A stretch of DNA of 64,000 bases, taken from Aquimarina latercula DSM 2041. GTDB taxonomy: Bacteria > Bacteroidota > Bacteroidia > Flavobacteriales > Flavobacteriaceae. The translations under genes were made by a program, and so were the position numbers. Location of the stretch: positions 366,190-430,189 of the forward strand of contig NZ_AUMK01000005.1 of the NCBI RefSeq assembly GCF_000430645.1, written 5' to 3'. Below are positions 1 through 11,700 of this stretch, in pieces. Position 1 is the first letter of the stretch. The number at the start of each line of letters is the position of its first letter. The notes under the pieces are model-generated. The model saw nothing but the letters and a program-made list of their open reading frames with translations. It searched no databases and had not been told where the DNA came from.

Positions 1-3000
1 TCTCTGTATTGTAAACTCCATGGACTTTAGTTTGTAAAAGCTCTGTGGTTGCCTCATCTAAAATAAACGATGCACGTCCATTATGTTCTATAAAATTGAC
101 TGTTCTTTCTCTGTCTGTTGGCAAATTTGGAATTGATTTTTTACAAATTTCTTCCCAGTACGTCTTCTCTGATGTATTGTATAGCTCATGAGCATATTCT
201 TTTTGTAAATGAGCCCATTTCTGAAAAGAATCTGTTTTTAATGGCAAGCACAACTTTTCATTTTTTAAACACTGATTGTACGTTGTCGATAAATCTTCTA
301 AAAGTATTCGCCAAGACACTCCGTCTACTACCAAATGATGAAGAATTAGAGCCAATCGGTCACCATCACACAATCTAAAATGACCTATTTTTAACAGAGG
401 TCCTTTTTCTAGATCAATACTAGATTGAATTGTCTCTGATACTTGAGCCATAATTTCTAAAGCGTCCTCTTTATCCTGAAGGTCATAAAAATCAACAGAA
501 TAATGCTTACTATCAATCCCCTTATTACATTGTTTTTGAATACCATTATCATTACTATACGTCATTCGTAAAACGTCATGATGCTCAACTAATTTACCCA
601 AACACTTTTCTAAAATATCTGGATCAATTTGCTCGTTTATTTTTAACGCTACGGATTGATTATAATGATGTGGTATTTTAATAGTTGAAGCTTCAAAAAA
701 GTAATGCTGAATTGGGGTTAATTCTACATCTCCTTTCACCTCTGATTGATCAATAATATTATCATTAATCTCCATCAGTTTTGCCACATCTTCCAAAACT
801 GGTTTACGCAATAACTGCTCTACCTTAATAGTATATCCCTTTTGTTTTAGACGTGACACGACCTGGATTGATTTTATTGAGTCTCCGCCTAAATTGTAAA
901 AACTATCTTTAACACTAATTGATTCTCTTTTTAAAACATCTTCCCAAACTGACACCAAGACTTTTTCTTCTTTAGTTTCAGCAGCGACATACTCTGTACC
1001 TGTTGATACATTTTCCACTTCAATTACTGGCAATCTTTTTTTATCTACTTTTCCATTAGACGTTAATGGCATATTATCAAGTTGAACAAAATGATTAGGC
1101 AGCATATAATCTGGAAGGTTTTGCGATAAGAAACCTCGTAAATCAATTGTATTCTCCGCTTGATCAGAAACTATATAAGCTACTAATTCTTTATTTCTAT
1201 TAGCATCTTCATTAACTAGAACAATAGCTTCTCTGATGTTTTCTTTTGCCAACAACAAATGTTCTATTTCACCTAATTCTATCCTAAAACCATTAATCTT
1301 TATTTGATCATCTTTTCGTCCATGAAATATCAAGTCACCATTTGGAAGCCATGCTCCTAAATCTCCAGTTTTATAAAGTCGTTCTCCTTTAACGAAAGGG
1401 TTTTTTATAAATTTTTCTTTTGTTAATTCCGGAAGGTTTAAATAACCTCTAGCTACACCTTCTCCTCCAATACATATTTCTCCAAGAACCCCTTTAGGTT
1501 GTAATCTATTACTTTTATCCAATACATAAATCTTAGCATTTGTGATTGGTTTTCCTATTGGAATATTCTCTCCTACCAATACGTCTTTTGTTTCCATCTT
1601 AAACACAGAACCACAAATACTAGTCTCTGTTGGGCCATACGCATTGTAATATGTTCCTAATTCTGCATACTCCATTACTTTATCAAATACTGGTGACTCG
1701 CCAGCGGTAATAAGTGTTTTTATTCCTGACAAAGATTTCATATTCATCATTTTGAAATATGAAGGAGGAATTGTAGCGATATTGATATTGTTATTGTTTA
1801 TATATTCTTCTAAAGATTTTGGATCCTTTCTTTTTTCTTGATCTATCATAAATAAATTCCCTCCTGATAGAAGTATTAAGAAAATTTCCCAGATGGAAGC
1901 ATCAAAAGAAAATGATGCAAATTGAAGGCCGTTATAACTTGAATCTAACTCAAATTGATCAATTTGAGAAAGCATCGTATTCACAATTCCCTTATGCTCA
2001 ATCATTACCCCTTTTGGTTTCCCTGTAGATCCAGAGGTATAAATTACATATGCAAGATCTGTAGGAATAACTACATTTTCAAGTTTGGTTTCATCGTAAT
2101 TTGAAGGTTCAAATTCTACATCTATCGCAAATAATTCTCCTTCATAATAGTCCATATCAAACATAAAAGATGTTTCTGTTATCAACAACTTTAGATTAGT
2201 ATCATCGACTATATGAGTTTTTCTAAGTTCTGGTAAGGCCGGATCAATAGGAATAAAAGCTGCTCCCGATTTTAAGATACCCAGAATAGAGATAATATAA
2301 GATTCACTCCTATCTAACTGAACACCAATAAAATCTCCTTTTTCTATTCCGTAATCAGTGATTAAACATTTAGACAGCTGATTAGAAATTTTATCTAATT
2401 CTGAATAGCTTAGTGTTTTTCCATTAAAAGAGACTGCCGTCTTATTTGGATTTAAGTTTACTTGTTTTTTAAAAAGACTTACTAATGTGTTTTTCTTTGG
2501 ATAAGGTAATTCAGTTTGATTAAATTCACTTATTTGTTCACTTATTTCATTGTTACTCAAATAATTAATAGACCCTATTTTATCCTGAGTATTATTTAAA
2601 AGCGAAATAAGCAACTGTTTATAATGATTCATGAAACATTCTATCATTGACTTTTCATAAACATCCTCATTATATTTTAAGACAAATGATAGTTTTCCTT
2701 CAACTTCCTGAAAATGAACTTCTATATCATTCTTACATTTGGTAATTCCTAAATCTTTAACAACACTAACGTCTTCTTTGTCCAAAGTTCCTAATTGGGT
2801 ATTATCCGTTATATTATGAAAGGATACAGAAATATCGAAAATGGGGCTTCTAGTCATATCATATTTCAAGTCAAGATCTTCTACAAGTCTATCGAAGGAA
2901 TACATTTGATGTTCATAAGCCGAAAGTGTTGATTTCTTTACTTTATCAAAAAACTCCTCAAAAGTATCTTCTCCAGATACTTGATTTCTTAATGCCAAAA

Positions 3001-4102
3001 CATTAAGATAAAAACCTATTTGATTTTCTAAATCTAATTGATCTCTTCCTGCAATTGGAGTACCTATAATAACATCTTCTTCCGAAGTATATTTATTCAA
3101 AAGTATGTTTAATGCAGATAATGCTCCCATAAACAAACTTCCTCCTCTATCCTGTGTAAAAGATTTTAGTTTATCGGTTATTGTAGAAGAAATAAATGTT
3201 CTTAAAGATCTACCGTTATATGTTTTGATTCTTGGGCGTTGTTTATCGGTCGGTAGATTTAACAAGGATAACTCTCCAGATAAATTTTCTAGCCAGTATT
3301 TTTTATCTTCATTAAACATTTTTGTGTCTAATTGGGATAATTGCCAAGAACTATAGTCTTTATATTGAATTCTTAATTCAGGTAAATTAGGTGTAATTCC
3401 TTTAACAAATGCTTCATAATATGTTAGTACATCTTTGGATAATACGTCCATTGACCATCCATCACTTATGATATGGTGCATATTATAATAAAAAACATAT
3501 TCTGTATCTGATATTTGAAGAATAGCAACTCTTAACAAGGGACCCTTTTCTAAATCAAAAGGACGTTGTGAATCTTCTTTTATATAGGTATCTACAATGT
3601 TTGTATTAGTATCCTGTTCTCGATAATCCTTAAAATCTATTTTAAGATTTAATTCTTCTAATGGTAAAATCCATTGCCTTATCTCTCCATTACTATCTTC
3701 TTTAAAAATAGTTCTCAAGATTTCGTGCCGATTAACAGTAGAGAATATAGCCCTTTTTAATTTTTCTATATCATACCCTCCTTTTAACCTTACTGATGAA
3801 GGCATGTTATACGCTAAAGAAGTTCCTTCATATTGACTTAAAACCCATAACCTTTTTTGAGCATCCGATAGTGAATAATTTGTCGAAAGATTAATTACAG
3901 GTATTATCGGTGAAGTTCCTTCACTGTGCTCTATAGACTGTAGGTATTTTATTAGATCTTGTTTATTTAATTTAATTTCTTGAATTAAATCATTAGACAA
4001 TTCTTTCTCGTACGATACTACCTCTATATTATTGTCATTCAATACAAGTCTAATATTCTCTTCCCTTAATCTAGTGGTTAACTCTTTAGCTGTATTTTCC
4101 AT
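1..4102 (-). CDS. NRPS module C-A(Phe)-T-E, C-terminus beyond the window
   Basis: This is a nonribosomal peptide synthetase, open at the left edge (at least 1367 residues). Reading from ATG at 4102: a TubC-like docking segment (residues about 1-50), a condensation domain with intact HHIISDGW (about 210), an adenylation domain with YTSGSTGKPKG and FDASIWE (about 736), a carrier domain with LGGDSIK (about 1072), and an epimerization domain with HHLVVDGVSW (about 1255) and a YNTE motif near the edge. The ten specificity positions read by eye are DAWTIAAIC plus the invariant Lys, the same as the gramicidin S synthetase Phe code, so Phe is predicted with good confidence. The GGDS carrier motif is the type usually found before E domains, so the residue is delivered as D-Phe. 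It lies 34 bp after the CmlA-like hydroxylase, and its docking segment fits the T-ending protein at 5775-12017. No thioesterase is visible; it would lie further left. Confidence 0.93.
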   Translation of the reverse strand, partial: MENTAKELTTRLREENIRLVLNDNNIEVVSYEKELSNDLIQEIKLNKQDLIKYLQSIEHSEGTSPIIPVINLSTNYSLSDAQKRLWVLSQYEGTSLAYNMPSSVRLKGGYDIEKLKRAIFSTVNRHEILRTIFKEDSNGEIRQWILPLEELNLKIDFKDYREQDTNTNIVDTYIKEDSQRPFDLEKGPLLRVAILQISDTEYVFYYNMHHIISDGWSMDVLSKDVLTYYEAFVKGITPNLPELRIQYKDYSSWQLSQLDTKMFNEDKKYWLENLSGELSLLNLPTDKQRPRIKTYNGRSLRTFISSTITDKLKSFTQDRGGSLFMGALSALNILLNKYTSEEDVIIGTPIAGRDQLDLENQIGFYLNVLALRNQVSGEDTFEEFFDKVKKSTLSAYEHQMYSFDRLVEDLDLKYDMTRSPIFDISVSFHNITDNTQLGTLDKEDVSVVKDLGITKCKNDIEVHFQEVEGKLSFVLKYNEDVYEKSMIECFMNHYKQLLISLLNNTQDKIGSINYLSNNEISEQISEFNQTELPYPKKNTLVSLFKKQVNLNPNKTAVSFNGKTLSYSELDKISNQLSKCLITDYGIEKGDFIGVQLDRSESYIISILGILKSGAAFIPIDPALPELRKTHIVDDTNLKLLITETSFMFDMDYYEGELFAIDVEFEPSNYDETKLENVVIPTDLAYVIYTSGSTGKPKGVMIEHKGIVNTMLSQIDQFELDSSYNGLQFASFSFDASIWEIFLILLSGGNLFMIDQEKRKDPKSLEEYINNNNINIATIPPSYFKMMNMKSLSGIKTLITAGESPVFDKVMEYAELGTYYNAYGPTETSICGSVFKMETKDVLVGENIPIGKPITNAKIYVLDKSNRLQPKGVLGEICIGGEGVARGYLNLPELTKEKFIKNPFVKGERLYKTGDLGAWLPNGDLIFHGRKDDQIKINGFRIELGEIEHLLLAKENIREAIVLVNEDANRNKELVAYIVSDQAENTIDLRGFLSQNLPDYMLPNHFVQLDNMPLTSNGKVDKKRLPVIEVENVSTGTEYVAAETKEEKVLVSVWEDVLKRESISVKDSFYNLGGDSIKSIQVVSRLKQKGYTIKVEQLLRKPVLEDVAKLMEINDNIIDQSEVKGDVELTPIQHYFFEASTIKIPHHYNQSVALKINEQIDPDILEKCLGKLVEHHDVLRMTYSNDNGIQKQCNKGIDSKHYSVDFYDLQDKEDALEIMAQVSETIQSSIDLEKGPLLKIGHFRLCDGDRLALILHHLVVDGVSWRILLEDLSTTYNQCLKNEKLCLPLKTDSFQKWAHLQKEYAHELYNTSEKTYWEEICKKSIPNLPTDRERTVNFIEHNGRASFILDEATTELLQTKVHGVYNTE

Positions 4103-4136
4103 TATTAAATAATTTTCTTTTTAATTTAGATTTTTG

Positions 4137-5741
4137 TTAATATTCTATTGTTTTTTCTCCAAATAACCGCTCAGCATCAATATTTCTTCCAAGACATTCC
4201 TCTACCAGTTTATTAGATTCAACAATTGGTCTTGATTCATCAGTATACTTTATAGAACTAATAAACTCTAACCAAGGTTCTAACCCCATTGCATAAACAA
4301 ATACATTTCTAGGATTAAAGATTTTCATTAAGCTCCTACCTTGATCATAATTACATCCCGCAAGACGGCGAGATTGATCTTTGTCCCTGTCCATTTTTTT
4401 TGATAACAGAGGGCCGTAAAGCCACGATAATGGAGCACCGTCACATTCCATTCCCAAAAAAAGCACGTCGATGTCTCCAATGACTGACTGTACTCTCTGA
4501 TAAACTTCTGGTTGAACATTACAAGAATCTGCAGCAAATAATAGTTTAAGTTTATTATGAAGAGAAACATGAAAACAAAGTTTGCTTCTAACATCTAAAT
4601 CCGAATGTTCTCCTATAAACGGAAGCCCTGTTATAATACATTTATCCATTTTGATAGATTCCATATCTCCTAACTCGATAACATTCTCGAAGCCAATATT
4701 ATTTAGCATTAATTTTAAACTCGGATCCTGAAGATTCCCTCTACTACAACCAGGAACAACAATATTCTTGATCATATGCCTAAGCTGTAAAAGTGTCTCT
4801 AACAGTACGTGATCCTGATGATTATGAGTAATCAAAACATAATCTATTTCTTTAGGTAAGTCATTTACCGTAAATCGATTAATTTCTGTTTCGTACCCAT
4901 CATAGCTAATTACAGGATCAACTAAAATTGACATCTCACTAGTTTCTACTAATACACAAGCATGTCCAAAATACCTCGTTCGTATCCCCGCCCCTTCATA
5001 TTCTTCATATTTTTTAGGTGGTTCTTTAGTAAAAAAGCTTTTGAATAGTTCTTCCTGTTCAGGCTTAATCTGAAGTAGGTTTTTTATCTCATTATAATCT
5101 CCAGGCTCACGTTTCATTCTAAACAATTGATCAATTACCTGATTTTTAAAAGCGACATCTAGATGTATAAGGTTTTCATCCTCTAATCTTGGAGTACTTA
5201 AAACAAAGGGACGATCATCATCAGCTTCTACCAATTGCAATGAAATTGACTGAGAAGTTTCATCGTAGTATTTGCTTTGGTATAATAATGATTCAAAAAA
5301 TCTATAATTTGGCTGATCATTTAGGTCATAGTACAACTCAACAAATCCTTTTAATGGTTCTGGTATTTTTGCATACAATGGTTCCATAGAATATCCCACC
5401 GCTTCTTTCTGAAGTAACTCATTTAATTCATGTATTGCGTCTCTCAATTCTAACATATTAGCTCTTTGATCGACTGTTTTATTCATTAAATCTTTGATCT
5501 CTTCTACTCGTCCTCCTTGATAATCAATAAAAGGACCTCCTAGCATTTCAGGTTTTTTAACTGCAGCAGCGTGAATTTTTGGATTTTTGATATAAGACTC
5601 CATAATCTTTAAGTGCCTGTCTTTAATATTCATTGCTGCCGTAGCAGGTGATACCAAATGGGACCAAGCATACCATTTATCTATAAGTCCTTCTATTGCG
5701 ACATTGAATTTTAAATATTGTAAGTTTTCTGTTTTACTCAT
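4137..5741 (-). CDS. CmlA-like diiron amino-acid beta-hydroxylase acting on a carrier-bound substrate
   Basis: This 534-residue protein has the length and layout of CmlA, the chloramphenicol-pathway enzyme that uses a nonheme diiron centre in a metallo-beta-lactamase fold to beta-hydroxylate an amino acid tethered to an NRPS carrier domain. The N-terminal part (1-250) has no fold I recognise; in CmlA this region forms a dimerisation/regulatory domain. The metal motif HNHQDH is at 306-311, followed by GEHSD (E378) and FAADS (D405). These match, within one or two residues, the positions I recall for the CmlA ligands. CmlA also has a late His ligand, and I see no His after about residue 395 here. 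It sits between two NRPS genes, directly upstream of the Phe module. CmlA relatives often act on aromatic residues, so beta-hydroxy-Phe is the first guess; Asn is the alternative. Confidence 0.82.
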   Translation of the reverse strand: MSKTENLQYLKFNVAIEGLIDKWYAWSHLVSPATAAMNIKDRHLKIMESYIKNPKIHAAAVKKPEMLGGPFIDYQGGRVEEIKDLMNKTVDQRANMLELRDAIHELNELLQKEAVGYSMEPLYAKIPEPLKGFVELYYDLNDQPNYRFFESLLYQSKYYDETSQSISLQLVEADDDRPFVLSTPRLEDENLIHLDVAFKNQVIDQLFRMKREPGDYNEIKNLLQIKPEQEELFKSFFTKEPPKKYEEYEGAGIRTRYFGHACVLVETSEMSILVDPVISYDGYETEINRFTVNDLPKEIDYVLITHNHQDHVLLETLLQLRHMIKNIVVPGCSRGNLQDPSLKLMLNNIGFENVIELGDMESIKMDKCIITGLPFIGEHSDLDVRSKLCFHVSLHNKLKLLFAADSCNVQPEVYQRVQSVIGDIDVLFLGMECDGAPLSWLYGPLLSKKMDRDKDQSRRLAGCNYDQGRSLMKIFNPRNVFVYAMGLEPWLEFISSIKYTDESRPIVESNKLVEECLGRNIDAERLFGEKTIEY

Positions 5742-5774
5742 TTTTGATATATTTTTAAATAAAAAGTATTAGAA

Positions 5775-8700
5775 TTAAATGACTGCTTTAGATACAATTC
5801 TACTTGTGTTAATACTTGTTTTTTGCCATGATTGATTTTCTATTTCATCTGATAAGGCTATAATTGTTGAATCGTGAAATAGGGTTGTCATATCGACGCG
5901 AACATCAAATTCTTCTCTAACTTTTGTGATTACTCGTGCTGCTTTTAAACTGTGACCTCCTAATGCGAAGAAATCATCTTCGATCCCTATATTTTTTCTT
6001 TCCAGTACTTCTTCCCAGATTGCTACTAATTGTTTTTCCTTTTCATTTCTTGGTGCCATATAATTAGAATCAATGGCAAAAACTCCATCAATTGGATCTG
6101 GAAGCAAGTTTTTATTTACTTTTCCATTTGCAGTTAAAGGAAAATCTTCTAAAATCATATACATTGATGGAACCATGTGATCTGGAATTTTCTTTAGAAG
6201 ATATTTTTTCAAATCAACAGGTTTGATTTCTTCCTTTGTAGTTACATAAGCGACTAATTCTTTATTTCCAGAACCATCTGTTTTCAATAATACAATCGCA
6301 TCATTAATACGTTTGTTAGCTAATAGATGGTATTCTATTTCTCCCAATTCTATACGATAACCACGAATCTTGATTTGGTCATCTTTTCTGCCTACAAACT
6401 GAATTTCACCATTTGGCAACCACTTACCTAGATCTCCGGTCTGGTATAATCGTTGATTTTCATTAAATTTATTTTTTATAAATTTTTCAGATGTAGCTTT
6501 TTCATTATTAAGATACCCTCTGGCTAAACCATCACCACTAAGACAAATCTCACCAACAACTCCAATAGGCTTCAACAAATTATATTCACTTAAAATATAC
6601 GCTTGGCTATTATTTATTGGTCTACCAATAGAAATATCCTGAGATATTTCTTTAATACTATGGGTTAATGAAAAAGTAGTATTTTCTGTAGGTCCATAAG
6701 CATTTATAATTTCTACATTATCATACTCGCTTTTTAATTTTTGAATATGAGTTGGAGATAATTTATCTCCTCCAACTAATATTGTTGTCAAAGTTTCAAA
6801 TATTTTAATCTCTAATTCAACTAGTTGATTAAACCACCCAGATGTGAACCACATTACATTCACTTCATTTCTTTGTATCTCTCCCGATAGTTTATTTGTA
6901 TCTAGTAATACTGCATTAGAGCATAAAATTAATTTGGCTCCATTTAATAAAGGACCCCAGAATTCAAAAGTAGTAGCATCAAATGAACAAGCCCCAGTTG
7001 CTAACAAAGTATCTTTTTCAGTAATATTGTAGTAGTTAGTAGACTTAACTAAACGAATTATGCTACGTTGCTCTATCATAACTCCTTTTGGCTTACCCGT
7101 AGAACCTGAAGTATACATCACATACGCTAAATCTGTAGATAGTGTCTTATTTTTCGGCAAATCTTTAGAATAGTTTATTATCTCACTTTTAAATGATTCT
7201 AATAAGTAATCATCAATTGTAAGTTTACATGAGCAATCTTCTTCCATATAACTTATCCTATCCTCTGGATAGCTAGGATCCAAAGGAACATAACATCCTC
7301 CAGATTTTAGCACTGCTAACTCTGCAATAATCCACCATTCACTTCTTTCTAATTTAATTCCAACAAATTCTCCATGTTGAATAGCATAATCTTTTAGAAG
7401 GTGATTTGCCAATTGATTTGATAGATCATCTAATTCTCTATATGTGTACTCCTTTTTTTCAAATACAAGAGCTATTTTATTAGGACTCTCATCAACTTGC
7501 TCTGCAAAAAGTTCTGTTATTGTCTTATCCTTTGGATACTCTTCTATAGAATTGTTAAAATCATGGAGCAATTGATATTTATCTTTCTCCGATAAATAAT
7601 CAATCAACCCTATCTTTTGATCAACATTATCTAATATTATTGATACTAGTTTTCTGAAATGATTTATCAGGTTTTTTATGAATTGCTGATCATAGATATC
7701 CGTATTATACTTTATTCCAAAAGAAAGAGAATCTCCAACCTCCTGAAAATTAATTTCCAGATCAAATTTTGATAGCGTTGATTTAGTATGAACAATATCT
7801 TCAATATAATTTTTGTCAGCTTGGATATGCTCCTTTTTTTCTCCCGCATTTTGAAGAATTAGCATCACATCAAATAAGGGACTTCTACTTATATCTCTCT
7901 TCAATTCTAAATCATCTACCAAACGATCAAAAGGATAAGATTGATGTCTATACGCTGATAATGTATTTTCTTTAACATCATTAAATAGTTCTCGAAAACT
8001 ATTATCTGGATTTATTTTGTTTCGTAATGCAAGTGTATTAATATAAAAACCTATTTGATCTTCAAGGCTTTTATGATTTCTGCCAGCTATTGGAGTTCCT
8101 AAAATTATATCCTTATCGGAAGTATAATGATAAAACATAGTATTCCAGCATGACAATAAACCTATAAAAAGACTACCTCCTTGTTCTTGACAAAAGTTTT
8201 TCAATCGCTGTGTTTCCTTTTCTGAGATGGTCGTTTGAAGCTTATCACCATTGAATGTTTTAACTTTTGGACGTCTTTTCTCTGTTGGAAGATTTAAAAC
8301 CGGTAGCTCTCCTGACAAATTATCTAACCAATATTCTTTATGAAACTGATATTCGCTATTTTCAATTTGATTTAACTGCCAAAATGAATAATCTTTATAT
8401 TGAATACTAAGTTCTGGTAAGCTAGGAACACTCATTTCCTCATAGCACTCATAATAATAAAGAACATCATTAAACAACACCTTATTTGACCAAGCGTCAC
8501 TAATAATATGATGCATATTAAAGTAAAACACATAATGATCTTCAGAAAGATGAATCAAAGTCGCTCTTAGTAACGGACCATTATCTAATGAAAATGGCAC
8601 AAAAGAGTCATTATCAATATAAGCCTGCGCAGTTTCTTCTTTGTTTTTAGAATCTCTTAGATCCTGATATCCCATTGTAAAACAGATATCTTCTTTAGCA

Positions 8701-11700
8701 ACTACCCATTGTCTAACTTCACCGGATGTCTCTTCTCTAAAAATTGTTCTGAGAATCTCATGTCTATCTATAGTAGCATTAATAGCTTTTCTGAAATTTT
8801 CTATATCATATCTTCCTTTAAGTTCTATATAAGATGGCATATTGTAAGCTATTGAACCTTCTCGTGATTGACTTAGAACCCATAGTCTTCTTTGCGCATC
8901 AGATACTGGATAGCTTTCCGAAACTTCTACTTTCTCAATACTTATAAAGTTAGATTTATTTGAATTGGAAATTAAATTTGCATGAGATTCTAAAGTTAAA
9001 TTATCGAACAATTCCTTAAGAGTCAATTTAACATCAAATGTCTTATGATATTCGTTAATCAACTGTGTTGCTTTTAGACTATGCCCACCTAAGAGGAAAA
9101 AATCATCTTTTGCTCCAATTTTGTTCTTTTGTAAAACTTCTTCCCAAATTAAAGCTAAATTTTGCTCTACTTGATTTCTTGGTTCTACATATTCGATACC
9201 GGTAGCAATTTCTTTATTTTTAAGACCGATCAAATATTCCTTATCTACCTTTCCATTAACTGTTAACGGCAATGTATCCATCTGAATAAAATATGTAGGC
9301 AACATATATTCTGGTAATTTTCCAACCAGATAACTTCTTAATTCTACTGCCTTAAAATCATTATCTCCCAGAACATACGCCACAAGCTCTTTTTCAGAGT
9401 TTTCATTTAAAGTGACTAAAACCAGTGCTTGATTAATGTCATTTTTAGTAAGTAATTGTTTTTCTATTTCTCCTAATTCTATTCTATGCCCTCTGATTTT
9501 TACCTGATCATCTTTCCTGCCAATATACTCTATGTTCCCATCAGGTAACCATCTAGCCAAATCACCAGTTTTATATAAGTTTCCTGTCTTTCCGAGAAGG
9601 TTTTTAACAAACTTCTCTTTTGTTAATTCTGGTCGATTAAGATAACCTACAGCAACACTATCTCCTTCTATTACGATTTCTCCTATAACACCTATTTTAC
9701 AGGGTCTATTTTCATAATCAATTAAATTGATTTTTACATTCGAGATAGGTTTTCCTATTAGAATTTTTCCCTCTTCATTATGGATTTCTTTAGTTATACA
9801 TCCTACTGTAGCCTCAGTAGGTCCATATTCGTTATATATTTTTATATCCTTATTCAAGGATATTAAGGTGGCTATTTGTTCCTTAGATAGCTGTTCTCCA
9901 CCACAGATTACTATTTTAATATTTGTCTCTTCTATATTTAATTGCCCCACTAAAGAAATATGAGCAGGAGTTAACTTCAGAATATCAATATCTGGATTAA
10001 TAAAACTCTCTTTTAATAATTCGGATATATCTAATTTTTCACTTCCAATCCATATCTTTTTTCCTCTTGTCAAGCTTGTGAATAATGAAGTTACTGTAAG
10101 GTCAAAAGAGACCGAGGTTATTAATCCCCAATTTCCAATATTTAGATTATGGAAGTAGTAATCATTTGCCCATTGAATGTAATTCATAAGGTTATTTTGA
10201 CTAATCAAACATCCTTTTGGGTTACCTGTTGATCCTGAAGTATAAATACAGTAGGCGATATCGTCTGGTGCAATTCTTACCTTACAATCATCTGTCGATG
10301 ATTCATAAATCTTCTTATCTGATGGTACTACTATCTCTACGTTAGAAAAATCATAGATGTTAAGCAAGTCGGAATCACTAATTAAAGTTTTTGCTTTACT
10401 ATCTCTTAAAATAAATTGTATTCTTTCTTCTGGATATTCTTGATCAATAGGCACATAATATGCTCCAGCTTTTAAAACCCCAAGTATACTAACTACAAAC
10501 CAACTTGAACGCCCTTGTAAAATAGCAACAGAATCTCCTTTTTTAATATTACATTGATTAATTAAATAATTTGAAAGTTGATTGGCTCTTCTACTAAGTT
10601 CTAAATAAGAAATCTCATTACCTTCATCGATTAAAGCAATGCTATCAGGGTTCTCTATTACCTGATCTTCAAAAAGCTTGATAATTGATTTGTTTGTTTC
10701 AAACTCTTTTTTAGTGTTATTTGATTCTTCAATAATTGCTTTCTCAAATTGGCATAACTCTAAACTTTTATTATTCGGTTCTAATTTAAAAAAGGATAGT
10801 AACTGTTTCTCAATAAGATTTATTTCTTTCTCTCCAAACTGTTCTTGATCATAGTATAATTCTACGGCAATTTTATCTCCATAATCAACACAACATACTT
10901 TAAGTTTAAACAGATCATTCACAGAATATATATCACTCACCTTAAATACACCTTCTGTCTCCTGAGAACTGAAATCCTCTATAAATTGAAAACAGTAGTT
11001 AAAGTTCTTGTCTTTGGATCGATTAGAACTATTTTCTCTATCTAAAGAAAAATAATCTGACCAGTTTTGTACGTTTTCAACCTGTGATCGAACCTGCTCT
11101 ATTCTTGTAAAATCATTTATCTTTTGTGAAGTATCTATTTTAACGGGTATTGCTTTATTTATAACCCCTAGTGTATGATTTAACTCTTCATAGTTTCTCT
11201 TAAAAGGAATGTAACCAATAGTTAACTCATTTTTTTCAAATAAGGATAGGTATTCAACTAATTGAGAAAATAGAATATCACTAACATCACAATTTTCATC
11301 TTTACTTAACTGAAAAAGTTCTACATACTTTTCTTTTTCTATAACATGAATGTTCTTCTTTATAGGATTAAATAGAGATTTTCGTTCACCTGAAAAAGGT
11401 TCCAATCGATTTTCTATTTGAGGATCATAAGTGTCCCAAAAAATTGTTGCGTCAGGCTCTGGGTTATTAATTAATTCATTTTGCCAAGCAGCATAATTCA
11501 CATAATCAATTTTCTCTATTTCTTCTTTATATTTTTCACGATCCAAAAGTGCCAAAGAAAGCTCTTGACAGAAAAACGAAATGCTATATACATCTCCCCA
11601 CAATGCATATAATCTAATATAAACAGACTTTATATTCTCATTCTCTGTAACAAAACAGAATCTAATTGGTGAGTTTAAGTATGGACTATAAGGTTTACTA